The notes beneath the pieces were generated by a model. The model was given only the letters and a program-made list of their open reading frames with translations, did no database searches and was not told the origin of the DNA. A stretch of DNA of 64,000 nt, from NCBI GenBank assembly GCA_024232355.1, contig JAAEPW010000350.1:62001-126000 (forward strand), given 5' to 3'. This document shows, piece after piece, positions 43,736 through 52,327 of this stretch. Source of the DNA: Chloroflexota bacterium. GTDB lineage: Bacteria > Chloroflexota > Anaerolineae > B4-G1. The first letter of the stretch is position 1. Each line of letters starts with the position of its first letter. Both the position numbers and the translations under genes were made by a program.

Positions 43736-44665
43736 TTGAATTCCACTTTACTGTTAGATTTGAAGCCAATCAAGCTGCCGACTATTACACGGGGGGCCAA
43801 GTTGATAAAGCAAGCAGACGAACAACTAAACCGGCCCGCACTGCGTGGGTCGGTGCCAATCTGGATCTGGGCAGTGGTCGGATTGGTGACTGTGGTGTTG
43901 TTCATAGTTGTGGGCCAGTTGGTATTTGCCCCAAACGATACCCAAACCCGCCCCGCCGACGACATGATGATGGTCCATGTTCCAGCAGGCGAGTTCAAGA
44001 TGGGCAGCGACGAGGACGATCCCGATGCAGAGAGTGACGAGTCCCCTCGCCACACCGTTGCGCTGGATGGTTTTTGGATCGACCGCACCGAAGTGACCAA
44101 CGGACAGTATGCGCTCTGCGTGGCAGACGGCGCGTGCATAGAATCGGCTGCGGCACATCCGACGTATCAAAAGTTGTACGACGCCAAGTACAACGGAGAC
44201 GACTATCCCGTGGCGGGCATTTACTGGAGTGACGCGGTGAATTATTGTGCCTGGGCCGGGGCGCAGCTGCCAACGGAGGCAGAGTGGGAATACGCGGCAC
44301 GCGGCCCAAAGGGATTCATCTATCCCTGGGGCAACGACGCGCCGACCTGCGATCTGGTCCAGTTCCGCGAGTGCCCAGAGGGCAAGATGCCGGCGGGCAG
44401 CCATCCGGCGGGCGCTAGTTGGTGCGGCGCATTGGATATGGCAGGCAACGTGTGGGAGTGGGTGGATGGCGAGTATACACAAGACTATGGCGTTCCTTCG
44501 CCCTCTGAGAATACCGAATCTTCCTCAAGGGTAGTTCGGGTGTTGCGTGGAGGCAGTTGGCGCCAGATTCCGCGGTATATCCGAGCAGCCGAGCGCACAG
44601 CCCGGCGCTCGCTCTATCGCATCCACGATGTGGGGTTTCGGTGCGCGGGTTCATCCAGTGAGTAA
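43736..44665 (+). CDS. SUMF1/formylglycine-generating-enzyme-type domain protein with membrane helix
   Basis: 309 residues if started at TTG 43736, which follows an in-frame stop directly and has no ribosome site, so the 5' end may be lost. Residues about 42-64 form one membrane helix (I-W-I-W-A-V-V-G-L-V-T-V-V). The SUMF1 domain follows: V-H-V-P-A-G-E-F-K-M-G-S, F-W-I-D-R-T-E-V-T-N-G-Q-Y, L-P-T-E-A-E-W-E-Y-A-A-R-G, G-N-V-W-E-W and V-L-R-G-G-S-W. In Chloroflexota such domains are often fused to Ser/Thr kinases, and a kinase fragment lies just downstream. The catalytic Cys pair of true formylglycine enzymes is not evident. Confidence 0.8.
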   Translation: MNSTLLLDLKPIKLPTITRGAKLIKQADEQLNRPALRGSVPIWIWAVVGLVTVVLFIVVGQLVFAPNDTQTRPADDMMMVHVPAGEFKMGSDEDDPDAESDESPRHTVALDGFWIDRTEVTNGQYALCVADGACIESAAAHPTYQKLYDAKYNGDDYPVAGIYWSDAVNYCAWAGAQLPTEAEWEYAARGPKGFIYPWGNDAPTCDLVQFRECPEGKMPAGSHPAGASWCGALDMAGNVWEWVDGEYTQDYGVPSPSENTESSSRVVRVLRGGSWRQIPRYIRAAERTARRSLYRIHDVGFRCAGSSSE

Positions 44666-44783
44666 GGTAGTTGCCTGTCGGAAAGCGCCCTCTGGCGAGA
44701 GCGAGCTATATAGTTCACTTGCGAAAAAGCCGCAAACAGAATATACTGGCAAAAGACACCCTCATACAAAAGGACCATAGTCA

Positions 44784-44888
44784 ATGCCCGAACCTATCCA
44801 TCTCGGTAAATACGCAATCCTCGAAGAAATCGATCGTGGCGGCTTTGCCGTGATCTACAATTTGAACAAAAACTTGACAGTGATATGA
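44784..44888 (+). pseudogene. N-terminal fragment of a Ser/Thr protein kinase
   Basis: 34 codons that begin M-P-E-P-I-H-L-G-K-Y-A-I-L-E-E-I-D-R and continue G-G-F-A-V-I-Y, the first two strands and glycine loop of a Hanks-type kinase. The match then stops, and after eight unrelated residues a TGA ends the frame inside the acyltransferase start. The rest of the kinase is missing. Confidence 0.65.
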
Positions 44889-46231
44889 ACACAAAACCCA
44901 ATCGCAATCCGTTACAAAAAGTATGGTCCCAGGCAGCAGCGCTCGCCGAGCGTACCCCAGAAACGCGCAACCGGTACGTAGACTTTTTGCGAGCAGTGTC
45001 GATCATGATGGTCATCGCTGGCCACTGGCTGGTTGTGGCCCCATACGTGGAGGGGGGAGAGCTGGTTTCCGCCGACATCCTCTCCCGTATGCCGTGGACT
45101 CAGTATCTCTCATGGGTCTTTCAGGTGATGCCAGTTTTCTTTATTGTCGGTGGATTTTCCAACGGGATATCCTGGAAATCGGCCCAGAGACGCCAACAAG
45201 AGTATGGCGTCTGGCTTTCGGCCCGGCTGCACCGCCTGGTACGCCCTCTCTTGCCATTGATTGTCCTGTGGACGGTGGTTGCCGCGGTCGCGCACATTTT
45301 GGGAGTCGATCCAGATTTGATACAGGCGGCCTCCCAGTTCGCGCTCTTGCCCACCTGGTTCCTGGTGGTCTATACCGTCGTGGTGATTCTCGCCCCGGCT
45401 ACCCACGCAATGTGGGAACGTTGGAGGATTGGGTCGTTTTGGATGTTCGCTATCTGCGCCATATTGGTCGACATCGTGGTCTTTGCCACCGGTTACCAGG
45501 CAGTTGGTTGGATCAATTACTTTTTCATCTGGCTGGCCGTCCACCAATTGGGATATGCGTGGCAAGATGGGCAACTCGCTGGTCCACGCAACAGCCTGCC
45601 CTGGGCAATCGGCGGCTTGCTGGTGCTGATTGGCCTGGTAAAGTTCGGCCCGTACCCGCTGAGCATGGTCACCGTGCCAGGTGAAGAGATAAGCAACACT
45701 CTGCCACCTAACCTGACAATGCTCGCCCTGGGCGTTTTCCAAGGCGGGGTACTGCTCTCTCTCGAAACCCCGCTGCGACGATGGCTGGAAAACAAGCGCC
45801 TTTGGACCGCAATCGTACTCGTGAATGGGATGATCATGACGATTTTCCTGTGGCATATTACCGCAATGACGTTTGTCTCTGGCCTGGCGTTGGCCCTGGG
45901 CGGTGTCGGCCTTACGATGCTGCCGGGCAGCACGGTTTGGTGGGTTACGAGACCGGTGTGGTTAACGATCCTGATCGGCGCACTGATGATCTTTGTGTTC
46001 ACCTTTGCCCGTTTCGAGCGTCCTAGCAAAAGGTCTGCCAAGACCACCACCGCTCTGGTGCAATTGATCATTGGAGCCGTCCTGATCTGCACCGGCCTGG
46101 CCTTTCTCTCCCTTGACGGTGTTAGCGGAGATGGATGGCTGGGGCTGCGCGTGGGGGTGCTGCTAACGACATTTGTGGGTTTTAGCGTGTTAGAATTCAG
46201 TTCGTCTGACAATCTTTTTCGATCACGTTGA
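44885..46231 (+). CDS. Acyltransferase family 3 (OafA/YrhL-like) membrane protein
   Basis: 448 residues, about ten membrane helices. N-terminal R-Y-V-D-F-L-R-A-V-S-I-M-M-V-I-A-G-H-W is the family signature (catalytic His). W-V-F-Q-V-M-P-V-F-F-I-V-G-G-F-S follows, and F-L-W-H-I-T-A-M lies near the end. Such enzymes O-acetylate or O-acylate sugars of cell envelope glycans. The ATG at 44885 lies within the stop of the kinase fragment. No periplasmic SGNH domain is attached. Confidence 0.88.
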   Translation: MNTKPNRNPLQKVWSQAAALAERTPETRNRYVDFLRAVSIMMVIAGHWLVVAPYVEGGELVSADILSRMPWTQYLSWVFQVMPVFFIVGGFSNGISWKSAQRRQQEYGVWLSARLHRLVRPLLPLIVLWTVVAAVAHILGVDPDLIQAASQFALLPTWFLVVYTVVVILAPATHAMWERWRIGSFWMFAICAILVDIVVFATGYQAVGWINYFFIWLAVHQLGYAWQDGQLAGPRNSLPWAIGGLLVLIGLVKFGPYPLSMVTVPGEEISNTLPPNLTMLALGVFQGGVLLSLETPLRRWLENKRLWTAIVLVNGMIMTIFLWHITAMTFVSGLALALGGVGLTMLPGSTVWWVTRPVWLTILIGALMIFVFTFARFERPSKRSAKTTTALVQLIIGAVLICTGLAFLSLDGVSGDGWLGLRVGVLLTTFVGFSVLEFSSSDNLFRSR

Positions 46232-46251
46232 TGTGTTGATTTTCTTTTCGA

Positions 46252-48777
46252 TCATTGCCCCAACGCAGCTTGCACCGCTGCACCTGCGTCAATGAACCCA
46301 CATCCGTACACGTTGTTGGGGACGCCGGTCACATCGCCGCAGGCGCAAACCGAATCGGAAAACAGCGATCCCAACATCCCTTCTGGTACTTGATCCTCAA
46401 CCGTACAGACGCTGTCCACCGGCCTGGGATTGGCTGTCTGGCAAATCAGTGATTCCGTGGCGTCAATATCGCCAATAAGAGACGGCTCAGCCGACCACAA
46501 GAGCGCCACCAACCCAACTACGTGCGGCCCGGCCATTGAGGTACCTGGATAGTAAGCGTATCCATTACCAGGCACGCTGGAACGGACAGATTCCCCCGGC
46601 GCAGTGACGTCAGGCTTGACCAAACCCTCTACCGGTCCCCGGCTGCTAAAGTTGACAATGTCCCCGCCGTTGCTCGTCGCGCCCACGGCAAAAACGGCGT
46701 CATAGTTGGTGGGCGGTGTGGACGCTGTTTCGCAGCCGGGTCCATCGTTGCCCGCGCTGACGACCATCATGATTCCCGCCGCCCGCAGTGCCTCGACGGC
46801 GGTTTCGAACGTATCAGTGGAACAGCCCTCCCAGTACGGACATCCCCAAGAGTTGTTGATCACGTGGGGAGCCATTCGCACGTCTCCATCGGTAAAGGGA
46901 TCGCCCCCAACAGGATACGGGGCGATAAAAAACTCCATACACTCGGTGTAGGAAGCAGGATTGCCATATCCCCGCCGCATATTGCGGCAACCGATCCACC
47001 GAGCGCCCGGCGCAACCCCCGTGCGATTGCGTCCGCCATCGTCGCCCAGTACGGTACCCATCGTATGTGTGCCGTGGGCACCATCGTCGAAAGGAACGGG
47101 GGTATCATTCCAAGCGTCGTGCCAATTGTAATCGTGGCTGGCATTCTGACCGTCCCAGCCGCGATAATGGGGCTTGAGCACCGGGTGGGTCCAGTCGTAG
47201 CCCGTGTCTTGCCCGCCAACGATGATGCCGTCTCCCGTCACTCCCAATGCCCAGGCGTCGTCGGCGTGGATGCCCGTCAGGTTTGCCTGTATCCCCGATA
47301 TTGGCTCATTAACCAACACATCGGGGATGGGAATGGGATATGCGTACTCTCGCGTGTTGGGGTTCAAAATCACCCGTGCCACGCCGCTCTGCTTCTCAAA
47401 GCGGCGCACCAGCCAACGGCGGCCATCCACGCGGATCATGTTGGTGATGTAATACGGGCGATAGGGAACGCCCAACGCGTCCAGTTCGGCGCGCAGCGGC
47501 GCTTGCGTCCGTTCAGCGGTCTCGACCAGTGTTTCGTAGACGTATTCCAGCCGTGCTTCCCGGCTGGGGATGGTGTGCGCCGTGCTCAAATCGGCTTGCT
47601 CCTCCAGGATGATGAGGAAACCGTCGTTGGTGAAACCTGGGTTACCAGCAAAGACATACAACCCACCCCACACACACCACGCCAATAGTGCGGCCAGCGC
47701 GGCCGCAGTCAACGACGCCCATACAGGTACCGACAGACGACCACGGAGAGCTTGCAACAATTGCCGCATACCGAACAATATGATATCAATTATCCCCACG
47801 GTTACGATGGTGATGACATTACTGAGCACATGCTGTAGCTCCATCATGCCCCCTTGCGCGAGAACGTCGCGGGGGTCTACGAACAAAAGGGGGACAGCGC
47901 GGTAACAAAACAAGACCGGCAGCAGGGGGTAAACGCTGCCGCCATTTCCCCGAAAGCGCAGTTTGGTGAACAGAGAGGCCAACGGCAGCAAAAAAATGCC
48001 GTTCAACAATGCGCCCCAATCGCCCGAGGGAATCACGTTGGCAACGATAAATGCCCCGTAGAGCAGGTTCAACGTCAACGCCGCTCTCCGGCGATGGACA
48101 AAAGTAATAGTCAGCAAACGGAAAACCACGCCCCAGAAAATCAACACTTGAGGGATCACTTTGGCCAGCGTCTGAAAAATCAAGCTCAGACTAGTGAGAC
48201 TGTCGCCCAGTGCGCCGGTTATGGGCCACGAAACGGTCACCAACGCCGCCACAGCCAGGGCGATCAGCAAAGTGGTCAGGTCAAAACGGTCCAGCCCCAG
48301 CCACGCACTGATTCGAAGGGATGGTGCTGGGGGTAAATGGGAAATCTCTATCAGGCGTGGCGCTATCCAGGCGACAAACAGCGTGTAGGGGACGAGCACG
48401 ACCAGCCACAGCACAGCGGCCCAACCGTCCTCACCGTAGAGAGCAAGTGTAACACCCTCGGAAAACACGGCCTGCACCGCTGCATCGAGCAAGAGATAAC
48501 CGGTGACAATCAAAAGTCCCACGGAAACGGCAGCGACCGTCTCCCAGCCCGCCCGGCGGCGCGCGAATAACATCGTCCCCACAAAAAGCAGCAGCAACAA
48601 TACACCGGTAGCGACGATGACGGCGGCAGATATCAGACCCGGTGCGGCTACCCCATCCAGCATCTCGCTCAGCCCAAACATCGCGCCAACCGGTACCGCA
48701 CTCAACCACGCAAGCAAAGCGACGATCACAATCGCTTGGCCGCAGCCAGTTTCCCTTGCCCGAGCACTCTGATCCAT
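46252..48777 (-). CDS. Polytopic membrane subtilase (S8 peptidase)
   Basis: 841 residues from ATG 48777 (GGAGG upstream). Residues 1 to about 390 contain roughly ten membrane helices (for example I-V-I-V-A-L-L-A-W-L-S-A-V-P-V-G, L-W-L-V-V-L-V-P-Y-T-L-F-V-A-W). Residues about 400-500 look like a propeptide (L-D-A-L-G-V-P-Y-R-P-Y). The subtilisin domain follows with Asp in G-G-Q-D-T-G-Y-D, His in D-G-A-H-G-T-H-T-M-G, Asn in I-N-N-S-W-G and Ser in G-T-S-M-A-G-P-H-V. All catalytic residues are present. The large membrane domain on a subtilase is unusual. Start is 16 nt downstream of the small membrane protein gene. Confidence 0.85.
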   Translation of the reverse strand: MDQSARARETGCGQAIVIVALLAWLSAVPVGAMFGLSEMLDGVAAPGLISAAVIVATGVLLLLLFVGTMLFARRRAGWETVAAVSVGLLIVTGYLLLDAAVQAVFSEGVTLALYGEDGWAAVLWLVVLVPYTLFVAWIAPRLIEISHLPPAPSLRISAWLGLDRFDLTTLLIALAVAALVTVSWPITGALGDSLTSLSLIFQTLAKVIPQVLIFWGVVFRLLTITFVHRRRAALTLNLLYGAFIVANVIPSGDWGALLNGIFLLPLASLFTKLRFRGNGGSVYPLLPVLFCYRAVPLLFVDPRDVLAQGGMMELQHVLSNVITIVTVGIIDIILFGMRQLLQALRGRLSVPVWASLTAAALAALLAWCVWGGLYVFAGNPGFTNDGFLIILEEQADLSTAHTIPSREARLEYVYETLVETAERTQAPLRAELDALGVPYRPYYITNMIRVDGRRWLVRRFEKQSGVARVILNPNTREYAYPIPIPDVLVNEPISGIQANLTGIHADDAWALGVTGDGIIVGGQDTGYDWTHPVLKPHYRGWDGQNASHDYNWHDAWNDTPVPFDDGAHGTHTMGTVLGDDGGRNRTGVAPGARWIGCRNMRRGYGNPASYTECMEFFIAPYPVGGDPFTDGDVRMAPHVINNSWGCPYWEGCSTDTFETAVEALRAAGIMMVVSAGNDGPGCETASTPPTNYDAVFAVGATSNGGDIVNFSSRGPVEGLVKPDVTAPGESVRSSVPGNGYAYYPGTSMAGPHVVGLVALLWSAEPSLIGDIDATESLICQTANPRPVDSVCTVEDQVPEGMLGSLFSDSVCACGDVTGVPNNVYGCGFIDAGAAVQAALGQ

Positions 48778-48793
48778 AGCCCCTCCGCTGAAG

Positions 48794-49117
48794 TCAGACC
48801 AACAACAATAACAAAATCGGTGATAGATTGCAGGCCCCAAAAAGAATCACCAAGCATAAAAGCCCAGCAATGATCATCATAACCCACGATTTTTTCACGA
48901 TCAGATAGACGGTGTTGATAATGATCGACAAGGCTCCGGTCGATAACAACAGAATCGCCATTACCAGCAATCCGGGAACCGGGGTTGCACCGGGCTCATT
49001 GTCCACGCGCCAGAACAAGAGATAAACAGCGATAGAAAATAATACAAACATCCATCCTACGGCCAGCAAAAATGCGCTCAATGCCTCTTTGATTTCCACT
49101 TTTTTCTTCGTTTCCAT
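48794..49117 (-). CDS. Small three-helix membrane protein
   Basis: 107 residues from ATG 49117 (GGGGGAG upstream). Three hydrophobic segments: W-M-F-V-L-F-S-I-A-V-Y-L-L-F-W, L-L-V-M-A-I-L-L-L-S-T-G, and M-I-I-A-G-L-L-C-L-V-I-L-F. Probably cotranscribed with the membrane subtilase and could be its partner. No family recognised. Confidence 0.55.
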   Translation of the reverse strand: METKKKVEIKEALSAFLLAVGWMFVLFSIAVYLLFWRVDNEPGATPVPGLLVMAILLLSTGALSIIINTVYLIVKKSWVMMIIAGLLCLVILFGACNLSPILLLLLV

Positions 49118-49210
49118 TGCTCCCCCTTGCAAGTTACTCAGCCTGAATACTCATTATAGCACGAAATCCCCGAAACACGGCACTTGTTCGGGACGCATAC
49201 GAACCAGAGT

Positions 49211-49238
49211 TTGTCCAAATCACAAAAACACCTATACT
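49211..49238 (+). promoter_or_regulatory. Putative promoter for the class IV aminotransferase/dipeptidase pair
   Basis: TTGTCC (49211-49216) and TATACT (49233-49238) with a 16-nt spacer; AGGAGG at 49254-49259 and ATG at 49264 follow closely. Confidence 0.5.
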
Positions 49239-49263
49239 ACTCTGGACACAAATAGGAGGGCAT

Positions 49264-50100
49264 ATGAAAGCTCTATGCTATATTAATGGTCGCATACAAT
49301 CCGTAAGTGATGCCTCGATTGGCGTTGTCGACTTGGGTTTACAACGAGGTTATGGCGTATTTGACTTTGGACGTACGTATCACGGCAAACTTTTCCACTT
49401 GGGCGATAATCTCGCGCGATTCCGTCGTTCGGCATCTGAATTACATCTCAAGCCCCCCGTCTCTGATAAGGAGATCACAGAAATCGTCGAGCAATTGATC
49501 AGAGGAAGCAATCTCAAGACGCCAGCCGTGCGGCTCATATTGACCGGCGGATATTCTTATGCCTCACCTGCGCTTGAGCGCCCAAACCTTATCATAATCG
49601 CCGAAGAACTCCCCACCTATCCGAATGATGTTTACACACAAGGCGCCAAGCTAATTACGATTCAATATCAGCGCGAATTGCCCCACATCAAGTCGATCAA
49701 CTATCTCAACGCGATCCGGCTCGATCCACTCAAGCGAAAAAAGAAAGCCTTTGACATTCTCTATCACTCGCAGCATGGGGTCACCGAATGTCCACGGAAT
49801 AACTTTTTTATTTTCCGGGGAGACACTTTGGTCACGCCTCAAGATCACGTGCTTTACGGTATCACGAGAAAGCTCGTTTTGCAGCTCGCCAGAGACCAGT
49901 TCTTCATAGAAGAGCGGCCAATCAGTCTCAATGAACTTGAAGCCGCCGACGAGGCGTTCGTCACATCGACCAGCAAGTGCGTGATTCCCATTGTTCGGAT
50001 CAACAATTTTGATATCGGCAGCGGATCAGTGGGAACACACACGAAAACGATCATGAGGCTTTTCGCCAACTATGCAGACAATTACCGAGGAAAAGAGTAA
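49264..50100 (+). CDS. Class IV pyridoxal-phosphate aminotransferase (BCAT/DAAT/ADCL family)
   Basis: 278 residues. Fold type IV features: Y-I-N-G-R-I near the N-terminus, D-L-G-L-Q-R-G-Y-G-V-F-D-F, the PLP Lys in H-I-K-S-I-N-Y-L-N-A, and the Glu of G-V-T-E-C-P-R-N-N-F. The family covers branched-chain and D-amino acid aminotransferases and aminodeoxychorismate lyase. Sharing one base with a dipeptidase start hints at peptide-derived or D-amino acids. Confidence 0.88.
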   Translation: MKALCYINGRIQSVSDASIGVVDLGLQRGYGVFDFGRTYHGKLFHLGDNLARFRRSASELHLKPPVSDKEITEIVEQLIRGSNLKTPAVRLILTGGYSYASPALERPNLIIIAEELPTYPNDVYTQGAKLITIQYQRELPHIKSINYLNAIRLDPLKRKKKAFDILYHSQHGVTECPRNNFFIFRGDTLVTPQDHVLYGITRKLVLQLARDQFFIEERPISLNELEAADEAFVTSTSKCVIPIVRINNFDIGSGSVGTHTKTIMRLFANYADNYRGKE

Positions 50101-51131
50101 TGATTAGCAAAACACCAAGTATACACGAACAAGCGACTGTGGTCATCGCGCACGATCACACAATGTACGGTCTTGCTGCCCGGAGGAGTCGGGGAGAGCA
50201 AGCGGTATTTTCCAAGCACTATGCTCCTTTGATCCGTCAGGGGGGTGTCAATGCAATTGGTTGGGTTGTTGGAGGTGATCCGCCTCTCTTTGGGGTTGAA
50301 ATTGCTGATGCCTGGTGGGGGTCTCTGACACTCTTGGACATGTTGTGGCAAGAAGCAGAAGAAAGCCACGACACGCTGGCGATCTGTTTGAATTGTCAGG
50401 ATATTGATGAGGCTGTGGCAAAGGGCAAGATCGCCGTACTCGTGACAATGGAAGGCGGATTGGCTCTAGATAAAGGTCCTCATCCCGAGTCTTTGGTCAA
50501 TCTGCGGACGTTGTACCGGTTAGGGTTGCGGAGTCTCCAATTTGTGGGTCAAGGTTGGAACTTGCTGACGGATGCGAGAGGCAAAGAGCGGCCCAGCAAG
50601 GGATTGACCCAGTTCGGCAAGGATACCGTCCAAGAAATGAACCGCCTGGGAATGGTAATAGATATGGCTCATATACCAGACCCTGATCCATTGTTCTGGG
50701 ACGTAATCGAGATCAGTCAGGACCCGATTATCGACTCTCATCGCTGTGTCAGAGGAGCGACTGACATCCCCAGGAATATCAGTGATGAACGGATCAAGGC
50801 AATCGCAGAAAAAGGCGGTGTGATTGGGCTGCAATTCTTTTCTTCGACGCTGGCAAGCGAGACAGGCGATCGAGCAACCGTAGATGATCTGATTCGGCAT
50901 ATCGATCACATCGTAAAAGTAGCCGGGGTCGAGTATGTGTGTCTAGGACCAGACTTTTTGGAGCCCGAGTTGATCGATCGAGATCCAGAACACTATGCCT
51001 ATGGAATTGATGAAATCACCAAATTGCCTCGTGTGACGGAAGCGCTTGTCAGATATGGCTATTCGGACACCGCTATTCGAAAAATCTTGGGCGAAAACTT
51101 GCTTCGCGTCTACAGACAAGTCATTGGTTGA
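50100..51131 (+). CDS. Membrane dipeptidase (M19, renal dipeptidase family)
   Basis: 343 residues. Two-zinc TIM-barrel peptidase pattern: A-H-D-H-T near the N-terminus, the bridging Glu in T-M-E-G-G, His in I-D-M-A-H, His in D-S-H-R-C-V-R-G, and Asp in L-G-P-D-F. The first metal motif is H-D-H rather than the usual H-x-D-L context, so metal geometry may differ. No signal peptide, so cytoplasmic. M19 enzymes hydrolyse L-D and L-L dipeptides. Coupled to the class IV aminotransferase (TAATG overlap). Confidence 0.87.
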   Translation: MISKTPSIHEQATVVIAHDHTMYGLAARRSRGEQAVFSKHYAPLIRQGGVNAIGWVVGGDPPLFGVEIADAWWGSLTLLDMLWQEAEESHDTLAICLNCQDIDEAVAKGKIAVLVTMEGGLALDKGPHPESLVNLRTLYRLGLRSLQFVGQGWNLLTDARGKERPSKGLTQFGKDTVQEMNRLGMVIDMAHIPDPDPLFWDVIEISQDPIIDSHRCVRGATDIPRNISDERIKAIAEKGGVIGLQFFSSTLASETGDRATVDDLIRHIDHIVKVAGVEYVCLGPDFLEPELIDRDPEHYAYGIDEITKLPRVTEALVRYGYSDTAIRKILGENLLRVYRQVIG

Positions 51132-51160
51132 TTTGAACTCGGCGTAACACAAGACACGTT

Positions 51161-52195
51161 TCACACGTAAATGTCCAACGTGTCCCGCAGCATCGTCGCC
51201 GCGGATGGGATAGGGTTCTGCTCGTCGATGATGGTGGTGATGGTACCATAGATGTCGGTGTCGAACACGACGCCCATCTGCTTGCGCCCTAACCGCCCCA
51301 AGGGATGATCTGGGGGCAGGGGCACCGGTGCCACGGAAAGGGCATACGCCCCATCAGAATCCCGTTCGGCCCGGGCCAACAATCGATAACGCTCACCCCG
51401 TTCCCGCGCCGCGCGCAGCACGTCCGTGTTCAGGGTGGTTACGCCCGTCATTACCACGTCTTCCATGCGGGCTGCGTGATCCAGGGAAGAATTGGCCATA
51501 ATGACTAGCTTGGCGGCGGCATCCCATCCTTCCAGATCCCACAAACCATCCCCCTCCAACGCCCCGGTTTGATGAGCGCGCTCTCGGGCCTCACTCCAGG
51601 ACAAACCATCGGCCAACAGATCCATCACGTATCCGGTGCTCAGATTGGGCACGGCTTCCAGACGATGAATCACTGCCCCGCGCAAATCGCGCTGCCCGAT
51701 GTTGAGCGCGGGCAGACCGCCAGCCACGGTTCCATCAAAACGCAGTTGCACGTTATGCGTCTGGGCCAGATCGTGCAACTCTTGGTACGCGACGACCAAT
51801 GGCCCCTTGTTGGGCGTCACCACGTGCATCCCTCGTTTCATAGCTGTGCGGATACAAGTCAACCCAGGTTCAGCTCCTTGGTCCAAATTGACCGACGATG
51901 CCTCCAGCAGCAGATCGGCTTTGGCAGTGGTGACCAGTTCTAGAGCTTGCAACCCGTATGCACCGACACCCGGATAATCAGCGATGGTCCCACCTGCTTG
52001 CTTGATACTGGCTACTTTGTCTAAAGCCAGTCCCATCACTGGATCGTAGGCTGCGCCGCGACTGTCGGCGGCCCCTATCAGGCGCAGGTCCAGCTTGTAG
52101 CGGCGACGTAGAAATGTCTCTTTTTCTAGCAAGATCTCGCAAAAACGGCGTCCCAGATTTCCCAAGCCAACCAACAAAAAACGAACCGTGTGCAT
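51161..52195 (-). CDS. hom: Homoserine dehydrogenase
   Basis: 344 residues from ATG 52195 (GGAGG 7-8 nt upstream). The Rossmann start F-L-L-V-G-L-G-N-L-G-R-R leads to a catalytic-type Lys in H-V-V-T-P-N-K-G-P-L and D-G-T-V-A-G-G-L-P-A-L-N, typical of the homoserine dehydrogenase catalytic domain. No C-terminal ACT domain, so feedback by threonine is unlikely. It reduces aspartate semialdehyde to homoserine. Other threonine genes are absent here. Confidence 0.88.
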   Translation of the reverse strand: MHTVRFLLVGLGNLGRRFCEILLEKETFLRRRYKLDLRLIGAADSRGAAYDPVMGLALDKVASIKQAGGTIADYPGVGAYGLQALELVTTAKADLLLEASSVNLDQGAEPGLTCIRTAMKRGMHVVTPNKGPLVVAYQELHDLAQTHNVQLRFDGTVAGGLPALNIGQRDLRGAVIHRLEAVPNLSTGYVMDLLADGLSWSEARERAHQTGALEGDGLWDLEGWDAAAKLVIMANSSLDHAARMEDVVMTGVTTLNTDVLRAARERGERYRLLARAERDSDGAYALSVAPVPLPPDHPLGRLGRKQMGVVFDTDIYGTITTIIDEQNPIPSAATMLRDTLDIYV

Positions 52196-52227
52196 AATGT
52201 GCCCTCCAATAAACAGTGAATGATCCA

Positions 52228-52256
52228 AGTATAATCCTAGAACATTTTTAGAGCAA
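52228..52256 (-). promoter_or_regulatory. Promoter of the homoserine dehydrogenase gene
   Basis: Minus-strand TTGCTC (52251-52256) and TATACT (52228-52233) with a 17-nt spacer, about 33 nt before the ATG. Confidence 0.5.
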
Positions 52257-52280
52257 ACGCACGTGCGCGTCTACAGAGAC

Positions 52281-52309
52281 TTGGGATTTGGCGACTCGTG
52301 AGGTATAAT
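52281..52309 (+). promoter_or_regulatory. Promoter of the sortase gene
   Basis: TTGGGA (52281-52286) and TATAAT (52304-52309) with a 17-nt spacer. It overlaps codons of a longer possible reading frame (GTG 52298), which argues for the later start at 52328 and a very short leader. Confidence 0.6.
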
Positions 52310-52327
52310 CGAACTAAATCTCAGTGG

